NCBI GenBank assembly: GCA_900642245.1 | Contig: CAAAJI010000025.1 | Coordinates: 251,818-315,817, forward strand | DNA: 64,000 nt | DNA from: Fragilaria radians | Lineage: Eukaryota > Bacillariophyta > Fragilariophyceae > Fragilariales > Fragilariaceae | Direction of reading: 5' to 3' | Shown: positions 1 through 12,131 of the stretch, piece after piece | Numbering within the stretch: position 1 is the first letter of the stretch | How the letters are laid out: each line of letters starts with the position of its first letter | Notes under the pieces: generated by a model | What the model was told of the DNA's origin: nothing | Seen by the model: only the letters and a program-made list of their open reading frames with translations | The model's database searches: none | Program-made: the position numbers and the translations under genes

Positions 1-250
1 TTAAGGAAGCCTCTTATTTTTTGGGCTTGGCGTGAGTGAAAACAAATTTGAAACTTCCATACTGATGGGAGAGAAAATTATCCCTTTTATGTAATCTTTA
101 TGAAGATGAGATTGTGCATTTGTAGTAGTAACTTTTACTGTATTTTTTCAAGTCTTCTTTCAGTAGCTCAAGCAGTTACAAGTCTACGAAGAGGTAATTT
201 TGTCACGTAGTCATTTACATTGCAATTCGGTGTTACGATTTACGTACAAC

Positions 251-1079
251 ATGACTTCATCTTCCTTTGGACAATGGTATGACACACAAAAGTCAGGAGA
301 TAACGGAGATAGCGATTCCGGTGGTTTAATGAGCGGCTGGTTATCGACGGAGAGCTTGCCATTATTTGATCCTACGGCAATTACAACTGAGTTACCTACT
401 TTCGCTGGTATGAAGGCCTCGTTGGAAGCTCAGTTACCTCAAAAGGTTTTGGGGATGAATTATCAACAACGATTCCAAGTACGTATAGATATTGTTTGAA
501 AGGATAAAATGGAATTGATGAAAGATTTTGCGGCAATCTGTTTTGTTTATTGTTGCAAAATGCATTGTTTTGAGCTCTATCTAAACCATTAATTAGGCAT
601 TCTGTGCACTTTTATTTCTCTCTGCACTCTTTTTTGCTCTTGCTTTCTTTGTCGGGCTTCCGATGGTTGCAATGAGACCGCAGAAGTTTGCTCTTAGCTT
701 TACATTTGGAAGTCTTACGTTTATGACATCTTTCGGCATTTTGAAAGGACCTATAGACCATCTCCGAGGCATGTTCAGTCGTGATCGTCTATTCTTTACT
801 ACTATTTACATTGGATCTATGCTTTTAACTCTTTATTTTACCTTTCATGCTGGTGGTGCTACGGGATACATCCTTGTTCTGAGTTCCAGTGGAATGCAGC
901 TGTTAGCTCTTTCTTGGTATTTGATCTCCTTCCTACCAGGAGGATCTGCAGGACTATCGATAGTTTTAGCAGCTATGGCACGTATTCTGCAGCCCATTAT
1001 ACTAGGTTGTGCCAAAGTTCAGGCCATGTGTTTAGCTCATTGTTTCAGTCGATGGCTTGGACGTGGTAATAGTCAGTGA
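251..1079 (+). CDS. SFT2-like Golgi vesicle transport membrane protein
   Basis: Two exons, 251-478 and 597-1079, joined across a 118-bp GT-AG intron in phase 0, give a protein of about 236 residues. The frame is open from position 200, but the first ATG is at 251. The N-terminal ~75 residues are polar and cytosolic. Exon 2 opens directly in the first of four membrane segments and contains the run FALSFTFGSLTFMTSFGIL followed by KGP, typical of the Got1/SFT2 family. The family consists of small four-span proteins of the Golgi and endosomes that assist vesicle fusion or retrograde transport. Length and topology fit the family. It is convergent with the GPCR gene, with about 320 bp between the stops. 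Family assignment is firm; the exact cargo role is inferred from yeast Sft2. Confidence 0.85.
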
Positions 1080-1400
1080 GTGCATCATCATTTGTTTATT
1101 TGTAACTTGTAGCACCTGATGATTTCGTTAGATGAAGTTATGTCCGGTTTCTTCTTGTAAGTTTTAACGAAACTTGTGCTCATGAATTCCGTTTTACTTA
1201 GGAATAGAAATTGGTGATACCTAGAACGAGATATACACTTTTCTAGAATTAGAATTTCATTACTACACATGAGAAACAGATATTTCCATGCAAAATGCAT
1301 AGGTAGATCGACCTTAAATGTATAGACCAACGCCTTACTTCCTTTCGATGGCAAATCCTGTGACGGAGATGCTCTTTATAGTAGGCCATAATCTGTTACT
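1080..1400. other. convergent intergenic spacer
   Basis: Spacer between two convergent stop codons. I see only short chance frames and nothing that resembles a gene or repeat. Confidence 0.5.
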
Positions 1401-4400
1401 TCATTTGTCTTCCTCAGGGTCTGGCGAAGCTTGTTCGAGATTTTCCAATTGAGCTCGAGAACACTCCAGGCCTCCACTCATCTTCAAATTTTGAGGCGCC
1501 TTCCAAATGTTGTTAATGAGACATGGAATATTTTGGAGGAACTTAACATTGAGTAAAATACTTACCCTTGGATTGTGAGTAACTCGAAGGCCTTCTAAAC
1601 CTTCAAACGGTGCTGAACTTTCTCCAGAATTAAACGATGATAAAACACTGAAACGGATTGTCTTTGTGATACTTTCTATTATGTGAGAGTTCCGCAAGCC
1701 TCCGCGATTTATTGGAGGAGAAATAGATTGTGTCTTCACATCATCAACGTTAAATGAGATTGAATTTACTTGTCCACCTGAAGTCACCTCATCCTTTTCC
1801 AACATATCGACAGAAGATACGCGTTCTCCAGTTTCCGAAATTGTGGACCACACAGGATGGTTTTCGTCATTCGATTCGAGGCTGGCAAGTGGCTCCTTCG
1901 CCAAACTTTCATCCAAAGGACCGACTTTCTCATCGTCTTCCATTTCATCCTTTTTGCGTACACGCGAGGTAAAGCTTGTGTAAGCGAGGCGCTTATTTTC
2001 TTCGGCTGCCTTGATGCGATCCGTTCGAATTGCTAAGATTTTGGGGATAAATATTAGAAGAAGCACGGCTGAAGCGGTGACAAAAATAATTCCTGTTTCA
2101 ACAAAGAATTTAGCTTGAGGATTATCCCAGACAACGATGAGAATTGGAATTCCCATACACCATGCCTGTAACATAGATGCCATGGAAATTCCAATATAGC
2201 GATTCTCGTTATACTCAGTTTCAATGTTTCGAGACTTGTATGCCCACCAGTTTGAGAACATTAGAACAAGTATATTCATTACAATCGTTACGATACCAAA
2301 TGGGAGAGCCCCATCGCTGCTGCAGATTCCGTAAGAATCCACTGGACGATCGAATACATCCGTTGCTTCTCGATCTACTCTATTCCATTTTAAGGGGGAA
2401 ACTGACTGCCATGTAATCAAGACGATAAAATTTAAAGAAAAAATGATGAAAAAGGTCCTTATGATGTCGACTACCGTCACGTGAATGATTTCAATGCTGG
2501 GGTTCAAATAGGCCTTATGATAGTATCAAATGTGAGAATGCTGACATAAATATCTAAGGTATGGCAACGACCTTGAACTTACGTGACGAACAACTCGAAT
2601 TTTGGCTAAAAGAGCGCTAAAGACTAATACTGCACCTGAGATGTACAACCATGGTGCGACCATACAAGCTGCATCAAGATCTCTATCCGCAACAGGCTCC
2701 TCAAGGCTCAATGGGATAATTGAAGATACCATAACTAGGGAACCTAAAGCAATCATGTATAAGAAGAGCGGTTGTGATGAACGAACAACTCGTTCCTTTC
2801 GAAAGTAGAATAACCAGATAAAAGCAATCAGTGAGCTTACAACGACGATTCCCATTAGTGTGTATCCAACATATCGGCCAATACTCCCTATGTAGTTCAT
2901 TTGCACATTTGGCGGTGGAAGCGATTCGGGAATCCTTGTACTGCCCTCCGCGAACAAGAAATCGCGTCCTTCAATAACATCCCACACATTGTTGTAATAC
3001 CTAACTGGAACTATTTTGTAAATTTGGTTGCCATCTTGATCCATCTCTTGGATTTGAAAATTGCTCAAAATATAGTGAACACTTGTAATGTTTCGAGTCC
3101 CAGTTTCTGGGATAACTTTGACTTTACCTGAGGCACCGTTGAAGTCCAGATTGGAGAAATTACTGAAGACATTAGATCCATCAAATTCTGCATTAGTTGT
3201 AGTGTTGGCTGCAAGGCAATAGGACCACCCAAGTGCTGTAATGGCATCGTAAGCAAAGGTGGAGTATCCAGTGCTTTCTTTATTTGGTTTAACTTTAGGA
3301 ATAAAACCAATCGTGTTCCTCAAGGTCGTAGGTAAATGGCTTTGAACGTAGGCGATGAATTTAGGATCTTCCACAGTCGTACGCCAAAGAAAACGGAATT
3401 TTTCATACGAGTTGTCGGAGTCCTTGGAAACTTTAGGAATGTTTTCAACATTGGAATAAAGAATTTCAGGTCTTAAGCCACCACTGGAACTTACTACCCC
3501 GATGCCACTTGTTGCCTTCGCGAGTGGTGAGTCTTGATAGTTCAAATGAAAACAAAAATTTTGAGATGAGCCAGAAACAAAGGGACAACATAATGAGTGT
3601 GAAATCAAGATCTACGAATGTACGATTTTCAAGTAACTTACCAGGTGGATACTTAGTCAGTTGTTGCAACGAGACTGGATCAAGGCCAAAAAATAGCCAA
3701 AAGAAATTGGGCCCAATAAGGTCAAGATGATAGGCAGCAGTCATGATAGCCTCATAATGAAGCTCGAAGGCAACAACAAGGAACACGCGATATTCTGTTT
3801 TCTTCAGAGATTCCACAGCGTTTGGGATTTCATCGCCATCCAGATCAGCCGAGTAAGAAAAGGCGACAGAATCAGTGACAATGCTTTCTTCTGAGGCGGC
3901 ATCTTGGAATGCCTTTTGAAGCGCGCTTCCGAAGGCATCTGTAACAAATAAAACTCCGATATGCGATGCATGAAAGGCCTGAAAAAGCCCTAAGAGCATC
4001 GTTGCTTCGCCGACAGAAGACGGAATGGTTCTCCCGAATAAGGGATATTGATCTTTTACATCAAAATCAGTGGAGGTGGATGCAAAGCTTACTTGGGGAA
4101 TTCCATTGACACCAGTCAAAATGGCAAGCGGTGAGGTCACAGCAGATCGGTAGGCACCGATAACTCCGGCAGGATGTGGATTTTGAAATTCATTTGGTTC
4201 CTGTAGAATCTTGGTAAAGAGACGGGTGGTATTTATTGGGCTGTACTTGGTATCATAGAAATTTGAAGTAAACTTGATACTGCAGTCTGATAGTATACGT
4301 GGATCCAAGTGTGGGGATAGCTCGGGATTGTTGAAGTGATATATTGCCATTATAATCGCTGTAATTTCGTCTTGGGACGCGTCACGAAAGCTTGACCCGT

Positions 4401-4608
4401 CAGTGAAGGGCATGAAAATCGAAAAAAGCCCTAGATCGAAAGATTGACCATCATCATCAAGTGCTGTCCAAAGCCTTTTCGGGTTCGAAACGGATAGACT
4501 TGCAGAAGAGTTTCGAGTCTTTCGAAGATCATCAAAGTACGAAAACTCATAAATAGCGGCACACTGTACAGCCAAATGGATAAGAAACACAAGGCTCAAA
4601 CCTTTCAT
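1401..4608 (-). CDS. class C (GABA-B-like) G protein-coupled receptor
   Basis: Three exons on the minus strand, 4608-3642, 3532-2583 and 2513-1401, give about 1009 residues; both junctions use GT-AG and keep frame (phases 1 and 0). Residues 1-18 form a signal peptide. The next ~500 residues resemble a periplasmic-binding/ANF-type ligand domain (PAGVIGAYRSAVTSPLA, QVSFASTSTDF, FGRTIPSS). Seven hydrophobic segments follow at roughly 543-566, 577-598, 611-634, 653-674, 708-730, 745-768 and 775-797, the last ending in FIPKI, a conserved class C feature. A ~210-residue acidic/Ser-rich cytoplasmic tail completes it. Diatoms encode many such receptors; the ligand is unknown. A possible further 66-bp in-frame intron (1565-1500) in the tail starts GTAAGT and ends AG, so tail length is uncertain. 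Confidence 0.87.
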
Positions 4609-5484
4609 TATTCCGACCTGAATCCGTAAACGTTTGCTATCAGACCAGAAAAAATAATTGTTGTAAAAAGTAAAGAGTTGAAATAGGTAATGTGTGATTG
4701 CTGTTTGGAAGAATGGTGTTTCTCAATAGCTGCGGTTGAGGGAGGCAGACTTTTAATCCTTTCTAGCCTAAAACTTTCGAACATGGATATATACTGTCAT
4801 AAATTCCCACTCTATGTCCATCGATGACTTGTTTTACGTCCCTTCGTATGTGCGTCAAAAAACTAACAGCTCAATCAAAAACCAAAATCCATGATGCCAC
4901 GCGGGTCCTCTGTTTCCATCAACCTCATTTTTATAAATCCAATGACAAAGACAATTTGGATTCTTGTTTCTTGGAATGCAGGTAGACCACCACAAGCTTC
5001 TCAAGCCTATACATCTCTGCTCATATGTTAAACACAATCATTTAATGAGCTCAGGGGGTGCAAATCCAAGCCAACCTAATTCCATCTCAAATATTACTTT
5101 GATGGAATTAGAAGAACTAATGTCACTTATTCATACTTGTGATCAAATCTTTCAGTAAAATTGCTCAAACATTGTCACTTATCATTTATTATCTATTTTT
5201 GGAAGCCATAAAAATCGTGGGTACACAGGAAATTTAGGCATGAGGTATTGCATGGATAATGCAACCAAATTTTCAATAAGAATTTGATGATTAAGTGAAG
5301 AGTCTACATAGTTATGCAACTTTTGTAACACTTGGTTTAAATCTGTGCGCCCAAAGGATCAAGAGAAAATGTGAATCAGTTTTGACTTGGTTCATTGACT
5401 GGATGCTATTTTACTGATTTGGCTATTAAAGTCCGCAAAAGTTATCAAAATGTATGGATAGAAGAAATGTAAGTAAGCAAAGAG
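4609..5484. other. upstream intergenic region
   Basis: About 0.9 kb upstream of the GPCR start. It should hold that gene's promoter. Short frames occur around 4855-5160, but none shows a recognisable domain. Confidence 0.4.
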
Positions 5485-5706
5485 ATGATCAGAGTGATCA
5501 AGTTTGTTTTAGAAAATGCAAACAACATAGATTCGGTGGTGCAATGTGATAACTATTGGGCAAATGGAGGGAAGAGTACAATCAGTGTGACTTGCTTCAT
5601 TATTTTTGTATTTGGAAGAGCCAATATGTTGGAGCTAAAAAGTCAAAATGGTATAACTAATTCAAGCAGCAAAGCGGAATGTGCGCCACAAGAGAGATGC
5701 TTATGA
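5485..5706 (+). mobile_element. Copia RT/RNase H fragment (degenerate)
   Basis: A short open frame reads like the end of a Ty1/Copia polyprotein. MIRVIKFVLEN matches the segment just before RNase H. It is followed by a run aligning with the DADWAGD...RKSTSG...W.SKKQ...SS.EAEY pattern (here CDNYWANGGKSTIS, then LELKSQ and NSSSKAE). No integrase or LTR accompanies it in this stretch, so it is a relic. The call rests on my reading of the conserved pattern, not on a search. Confidence 0.6.
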
Positions 5707-6010
5707 CTGAAAATGGAAATTCAGGAATCCGAACTTGATACGTTGATAAGATCGATAATTCATAAGTTCGCACTAGCAATTCAACAACGACTTTTGATTC
5801 CTAGCATACTGGTACTAGGTACTACAATTCTTAACTGATGCTGTCAAAGGTTGTAAATCATTTTCGACCAATCACATTAGTTGATTCTTTCGTCTTGAGT
5901 ACTACTCGACAAATCCGAGAAATCAAGCCGACGTCTTAACCACGTGCGTGTTAATTTCAACAACATGTTACTCTCAAAATTCAGGTATTATAATATTCGA
6001 ATCATTGACA
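5707..6010. promoter_or_regulatory. RPE upstream region
   Basis: About 300 bp between the Copia relic and the RPE start; it must contain the RPE promoter. I cannot identify individual sites with confidence. Confidence 0.3.
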
Positions 6011-6879
6011 ATGAAATTCACCTTAGCCGCCACTCTTCTTGCCTCAGCCTCTGCCTTCATTACTGTACGTGAAAGATTTGTCTTACTATTGGTTTTCTTC
6101 ATTTCACCTTGAGTCTTTCTTACATCATGGGGATTTTTAATAATTAGCCGTCGGCTTCCAAAGTTGAATCTTCTCGCAAAATGGTGTGGGGAGATAAGGA
6201 CTATTTGATTGCACCTTCAATTTTATCTGCAGACTTTGCACGTCTGGGAGAAGAGGTGGATAATGTGCTTGAAGCTGGTGCAGATGTTGTTCACTTTGAC
6301 GTAATGGATAATCACTATGTGCCAAACCTTACCATTGGACCGATGGTCTGCAAGGCGCTTCGAGACCACGGTGTAACGGCACCAATCGATGTGCACTTAA
6401 TGGTATCCCCTGTTGACGCCGCCATTCAAGATTTTATTAATGCCGGTGCATCATACATTACTTTCCACCCTGAGGCTACAAATCACGTTGATCGCTCCCT
6501 GCAATTGATCAAGGCTGGAGGATGTAAGGCTGGACTAGTATTCAACCCAGCAACATCCCTAGATGTTGCTAAGTTTGTGATGGATAAGCTCGATATTATT
6601 CTTCTCATGTCAGTCAATCCAGGTTTTGGTGGTCAAGCATTCATCCCCTCAACTTTAGATAAGGCACGAGAAGCACGAAAAATGATCGATGAGGCTGGTA
6701 TTGACTGCCGACTTGAAATTGATGGAGGTGTAAAGGTGGATAACATTAAGGAAGTTTGTGAAGCAGGTGTTGATATGTTTGTCGCAGGATCTGCAATCCT
6801 GAAGGAGCCGCGCACTGTTGAGGCCTACAAGGAAACGATTGATGCCATGCGCGCAGAACTTGCAGCGGCAAAAAAGTAA
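6011..6879 (+). CDS. RPE: ribulose-phosphate 3-epimerase, plastid
   Basis: Exons 6011-6064 and 6148-6879 (83-bp intron, phase 0) give about 261 residues. The enzyme interconverts ribulose 5-phosphate and xylulose 5-phosphate in the Calvin cycle and pentose phosphate pathway. Exon 1 encodes almost only a signal peptide ending ASASA followed by FITP, the diatom ASAFAP-type plastid cleavage motif, so import into the secondary plastid is predicted. The mature part is a complete TIM barrel with APSILSADF near its start, the metal/phosphate motifs VHFDVMDNHYVPN, DVHLMV, MSVNPGFGGQ and EIDGGV, and ends with an Ala/Lys-rich tail. The ATG at 6181 lies downstream within exon 2 and would remove the presequence; the upstream exon is preferred because splice sites and presequence fit well. 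Confidence 0.95.
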
Positions 6880-7864
6880 ATAACAATTTGTGTTGATAGC
6901 ATTTCAATCCAAGAATGTCAAACAATTCGTCTATAAAAGGAACGACTTAGTAGCATTAAAATCAAATTTTTCTTCTTTAGTCAATTGAAAATCCCTTTTG
7001 AGATCATATTATTTCTCTCTAATTTTGTGTAGATATTTGCCAGTAAAGTACTATAATCATCTAAATAGTTATGTTTGCAAGGAAAAGGCCTTGTCTTGAC
7101 ATTAGTTATCCCTGCTAAAATGATGGAATTAGATCGGTGGCTAAACCTATATGACAACTTCTCAACCATTCATAAATCTGGGACTCCATCAGTTGCATTA
7201 GAATCTATTTGTATCATTGATTCTGCTAGATGCTAATGAAATCTTGTTGCAATATTTCTGAAGTTGATTTAATAGTGACTTTGCCACATGATTCTTAAAA
7301 TTCTATGTGATCATTTGTTCAATAGGCTGTCGCTGGTCTTCTCATATTAGGCAATTCCAATATGACATACGCAACATGAAGGTCCATAAAGTTCTCCCCC
7401 CCCTCCCCCCCCTCCCCCCCCAACCCCCATTCAAGGACATTAATTCATGATTATGTCTCTCCACAATCCATACCTCTTGCTATTTGTCATATATTCAAAT
7501 CCAGCTGTCAAAATGATATTAATTACATTCTTGTATAATGCAACCCATGTTGAAACTTGATCTCCGAACAGCTTTAGTGCTCCTCGGTGCCTCTTTTCTT
7601 AACCTTTCTGAATGACTTACTTAGCATATGATGCAAGCCGTACACAATCTAAGATAAGGTTGTTGTTCTTATCTTGCATCTGGAAGCAATACCTTGTATT
7701 TGCATTGATAGAATTGTTCCTTTCCCTCTCCAAGTTTTTCATAGGGCAACAATAATGTGACTCGTGATATCTTCCCATTTTGTTGTTGGAGAAATGCAAT
7801 ATCTCCATCACCACCTTCCGTTCTTGAGTCACAAATCACCCTATTGTATTAGGCTATTCCTAGA
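6880..7864. other. intergenic, with a C-rich tract
   Basis: About 1 kb downstream of RPE. It contains a striking C-rich tract at 7395-7429, with runs of 8-9 C broken by single T. Otherwise I see no gene. Confidence 0.5.
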
Positions 7865-8060
7865 GACTATCATAAAATTCCCCAGTATTTGGACTTTGAT
7901 GTCAAGTATGACGTAAAACACAAGGCAAGACTAGTTACAAGGGGTGATTGGGCAGTAAATGAAAGAGAAGTCCTTTATTTAGGTGGGGGGAGAGGGGCGT
8001 GTGAATCCAATCTATACGTCACGGAGGTGAAAAGTATAGTTAATAATAGCATATAAGAAA
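7865..8060 (+). mobile_element. Copia reverse transcriptase fragment (degenerate)
   Basis: The plus-strand frame beginning at 7865 reads DYHKIPQYLDFDVKYDVKHKA followed by RLVTRGD. This resembles the start of the Copia RT domain in diatom elements (FDVK.D.RRKARLVAGG). The reading continues about 60 codons and then degenerates. No intact element surrounds it. Confidence 0.6.
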
Positions 8061-8964
8061 TAGATCAACATTATCCAGTTTACCTTTTCTATCTAAGATC
8101 ACTTGAATTGGGGACGTATAACCTGGAGACAAAGCTTGGTGAAGAAGTTAAAGGAATGCATAGCTATATCACTCCTGGAAAGTCTCGTTTTACAATTTTG
8201 AGGTCCACCATCAAAATGGAAGTAAATGTGCAGCTTAGATTTAGATCTGATCCAATGTTGTTGAATTAGTTCAAGCATTCAAGACCTTAGTTTGGAAATA
8301 TGGTAAGAGAGCTATCTTTTTGCACGTGACAATTAGCAAAAAACAACAATCGGAGGGTTGTCAAAGGTACGTTTGATAAAGTTATAAACTTACTTCACTA
8401 CTCTACTTGAAAATTCGACTAATTTGACCTAAATACTAAATCACTAGAAACTGACATACTGAAATACGTAGCTCGTACAATTGTACTTGAAACGTATGAT
8501 GCAAATTCTCAATATCAACCTCAGTATTGACTTTTTACACCTGCTTTGACTCTCTGATATTCTTTTCATGTATGGGCTAACAGTAAAGATATTATTAGTA
8601 GCATGGAGGAGTGTCAATGTAAGCATTAGATTTTGCGTTATAAAGGGGAATTGATTGTAACTGCATCGAAATTGTTTGTAACTGCATCGAAATTGTTTAT
8701 GTTGTAGGGCGAAAAAACCAAAAATAAATGATAATTTGCAGCCTAAATACCAGAAATTTGCAGGGCAGCAAGTTCAGTTCCAAGTACGTGTAAAAAATAG
8801 AACACGTTGAATTCTGCATTCCTTTGAACTCTATTTTTTGTGGTCAAAACGCACTTCGTTCAATAAATTCCGCTTCCGATTCATTGATATCCTGATATCC
8901 TCAACGTAAGGGAGAGATAATAAATCAAAAGATAGGAATAGAAGAATATCTTCTTCTTTATGCC
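8061..8964. other. intergenic upstream of anthranilate synthase
   Basis: AT-rich, no supported gene. The proximal part may continue the degenerate Copia relic. The last few hundred bases must hold the TrpEG promoter. A short direct repeat of about 20 bp lies near 8650-8700. Confidence 0.4.
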
Positions 8965-11896
8965 ATGAAGATCTGGTGCTTTAAGAGTATCTTGCTCTTC
9001 TGGGTGGTTCCCAGATTCAGTGAATCTGCATTTGTAACTAGGTTTTCGATGCCATTGGGCCTGCAATCCTCTCTACAAGTAACTTCAGATGTTGTCGATG
9101 CTGCACCAGACTTCAACGGCGTGTTCGTTGCAAAAGAAGGTGGCGTCGGTGCAGCTACGGCATCGCAACAGGCGCTGAGGCAAAATCTTCGTCTAGGTGC
9201 TCCACCAGCAAGACCTAACAGCGGTCATTTTCAAACGAAGGGTGGAGTCGAAGTAACAGCACACGTTGAGGCTCTAAGTTTTTCTAGGTCCCTTACTGAA
9301 CGGACTAGCGCACTTGCTATTGAAGAAATGATTGACAAATTAGATGATCATAGGGGCGTTTTATTCACTTCAAGTTATGAATTTCCTGGAAGATACGCCC
9401 GTTGGTCGCTAGGCTTCGTTGATCCTCCCATTGAGATTTCTGGTCGTTCTTCAGAATGCACTATTCGTGCATTGAATGAAAGAGGACGCATACTCATACC
9501 TGCCATACTTCAAGCGATGAAGCAATTGAAAGACGATGACATTTTGGAGAGTCTTACTACACATGTCGAAGAGAATTTTGTGTCAAATATCCAATTTGAC
9601 GACCTTCCGACTAGGATTGATGTCAAAGTAGTTCCTCCTTCGGAAGTCGGATCTTTTGATGAAGAAGACAGGTCAAGGCAACCATCTCTATTCTCTGTAG
9701 TCCGAGCGTTGGTTGATTTGTTCTCTCACACAGGAGATCATCAACTTGGACTCTACGGTGCCTTTGGCTATGACCTAACTTTTCAATTTGAACCAATCGA
9801 ATTGGTTCAACATCGTGATCCAGAGCAGCGTGATTTATTATTGTATTTACCGGACAAAATGTTAGTTGTTGATCAGGACAAGCGTGACGCGTGGGAAGTT
9901 TCATTTGAGTTTTCTGTGGACTCTAAATCAACCATCGGAGTTAATCGTTTTGGCCGAGCCGAGCAATTCCAACCTTTTCAAGAAGGACAACTTTTCCTCC
10001 CTAGAGATACGCCACCAACGGAATTTGCCAAGTCTGTAGAAAGAGCCAAGCAAGAGTTCGCAGTTGGGAACCTCTTCGAGGCTGTGTTATCGCAAACTTT
10101 TAGAGAGAAACTTTCACATGAAGTCAAACCATCTTTACTGTTTCGAAGACTTCGTGCTCGTAATCCTGCCCCGTATGGGTTTTTCATCAATTTAGGAGAG
10201 CAAGAGTATTTAGTCGGGGCTAGTCCTGAGATGTTTGTACGATGCGAGACAATTGAGGACAATGAATACCGTCCTGGAGCCATGCGTGTAGAGACTTGTC
10301 CCATATCTGGAACAGTTGCTCGTGGTGTGGATGCATTAGAAGATGCTCAGCGTGTTAAAAGTCTCATGATGAATGCCAAGGAAGAAAGTGAGCTCACCAT
10401 GTGTACCGACGTGGATCGAAATGACAAGTCTCGAATCTGTGAACCTGGATCAGTTAAGGTCATTGGACGTCGTCAAATAGAAATGTACAGTAGGTTGATT
10501 CATACAGTGGATCATGTAGAAGGCTACCTGCGCCCTGAATTTGACGCATTAGATGCATTCCTTTGCCATACTTGGGCAGTAACAGTTACTGGAGCACCAA
10601 AAACCTGGGCTATTCAATTCGTCGAAGAGAATGAAAGATCACAACGATGTTGGTATGGAGGAGCTGTAGGTATTGTTGGATTCGACGGAAGTTTAAATAC
10701 GGGATTAACCCTAAGAACTGTCAGAGTAAAGAATGGAATCGCTGAAGTTCGAGCAGGGGCGACATTACTTTATGATTCTAACCCTCCAGCTGAAGAACTT
10801 GAAACTGAACTTAAAGCGTCAGCGATGATTGACGCAATCGTACAAAAGGGACCAGAAGATCCAGGATCTTTCACTTCGGCGTCCCTCGAGGAGATTAGCA
10901 AGGTTGGACATGGGTTGAGTGCCATTTTGATTGATCACGAAGACTCATTCGTACATACGCTTGGAAATTATTTGCGACAAACTGGCGCCGCGGTTCAGAC
11001 TCTCCGAAGTGGACCCTCAGCCTTGAAAGCAATGGAAAAATTGATTAACGATGGCAAGAAACCTGATATTGTTGTTCTTTCTCCGGGTCCAGGAAATCCA
11101 TCAGATTTTGGACTATCGACTACGATTGAATTCCTGATAAAACACAAAATTCCTGGTTTTGGAGTATGCCTCGGACTTCAGGGTATGGTAGAACATTTTG
11201 GCGGTACTCTTGGAGTTCTAAGTTATCCTATGCATGGCAAACCATCTTTGGTCACCCTAACTGAAGCTGGGAAAAGTACAAAGGGGTGAGAACACTGTAT
11301 TTCAAGTCTAGATTTGCATATTGTTTTACTCACATTTTTTTAGAATTTTTAAGGGGCTACCAGATAGCTTTGAGGTTGCACGATACCATTCGTTGCATGG
11401 AATTAGAGATCGTATTCCACCTTGCCTCGATGTAACTGCGTTGACAAACGATGGAATTGTTATGGGTATTCAACATAAAACTCTCCCGTTTGCTGCTGTG
11501 CAGTTTCATCCCGAATCCATATTAACCAGTCCTGCTCATGGGCTTGCAATTTTGAAAAATGCATTGTCGTCGCTCAAATATGCCGACGATTTCACCTCTA
11601 CTAGTGGCGCAGAAATAGTTGGCGAGTTAGAAAAGCTTTCGGTAGATGAGCTAAAGACAATGCTCGAAAGTCTTGGAATGAGTACTACAGGAACTAAAAG
11701 TGAGTTTGTAGTTCGTTTAGCTTTGTGGAAACACAAAAGAGCAGAGGCTAAGGCTGGTAATATTCAATTTGAATATATGTCGACAGAAGAGCTTTCCGAA
11801 CTGAGGCAAGGTCTGGGCATAAAAGGAGTTTCTGCCTCGAAAGACGAACTAATCAAACTCATCAGGTCTTCGCTTTTGCAGTCTGACGAATTATAA
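8965..11896 (+). CDS. anthranilate synthase, TrpE-TrpG fusion with C-terminal SAP motifs, plastid
   Basis: Exons 8965-11285 and 11344-11896 (58-bp intron, phase 2) give 957 residues. The enzyme makes anthranilate from chorismate and glutamine, the first committed step of tryptophan synthesis. Residues 1-22 are a signal peptide and residue 23 is Phe (SESA/FVTRF), indicating plastid import. The TrpE part (about 100-625) has GVLFTSSYEFPGRYARWS, SPEMF, PISGT (446-450), DVDRNDKSRICEPGS and HTWAVTVTGAPK, the pattern of bacterial fused TrpE(G) rather than plant subunits. The glutaminase part (about 653-835) has Cys735 in GVCLG and His829 in QFHPES. Residues about 870-902 and 919-947 resemble two SAP helix-extended-loop-helix motifs. 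Aminodeoxychorismate synthase is the alternative, but the TrpE(G)-type segments argue against it. Confidence 0.93.
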
Positions 11897-12131
11897 GATC
11901 TGAATTCACGAAAGAGATGGCATCCGTGACCCTTTCTAAAACTTCAAACAATTGTTGTTGTTATATCGTTGTTTGTCACTTAACTTAATTTGTAAAGAAA
12001 ATGCATTGATCTCAAACTGAAGCATTTATACCCAACATTAAATACATGTTTAGGCTCCGTGAACACAGTGCAAGTTTTCAAATCTAGCTCACCCTTCCTG
12101 TCTCGCGATCATTCACTGAAAAGAATAAGTT

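Noticed and set aside
1088..1354. 88-codon minus frame between SFT2 and GPCR genes
   Set aside because: No domain, no splice context, lies in a convergent spacer. Probably chance.
4855..5158. Overlapping small frames with Trp/Cys-rich reading
   Set aside because: I tried to fit them to Copia RT motifs and could not; treated as non-coding.
8965..11896. Aminodeoxychorismate (PABA) synthase
   Set aside because: Motifs such as HTWAVTVTGAPK and LNTGLTLRTVRVKNG follow bacterial TrpE(G) anthranilate synthase more closely.
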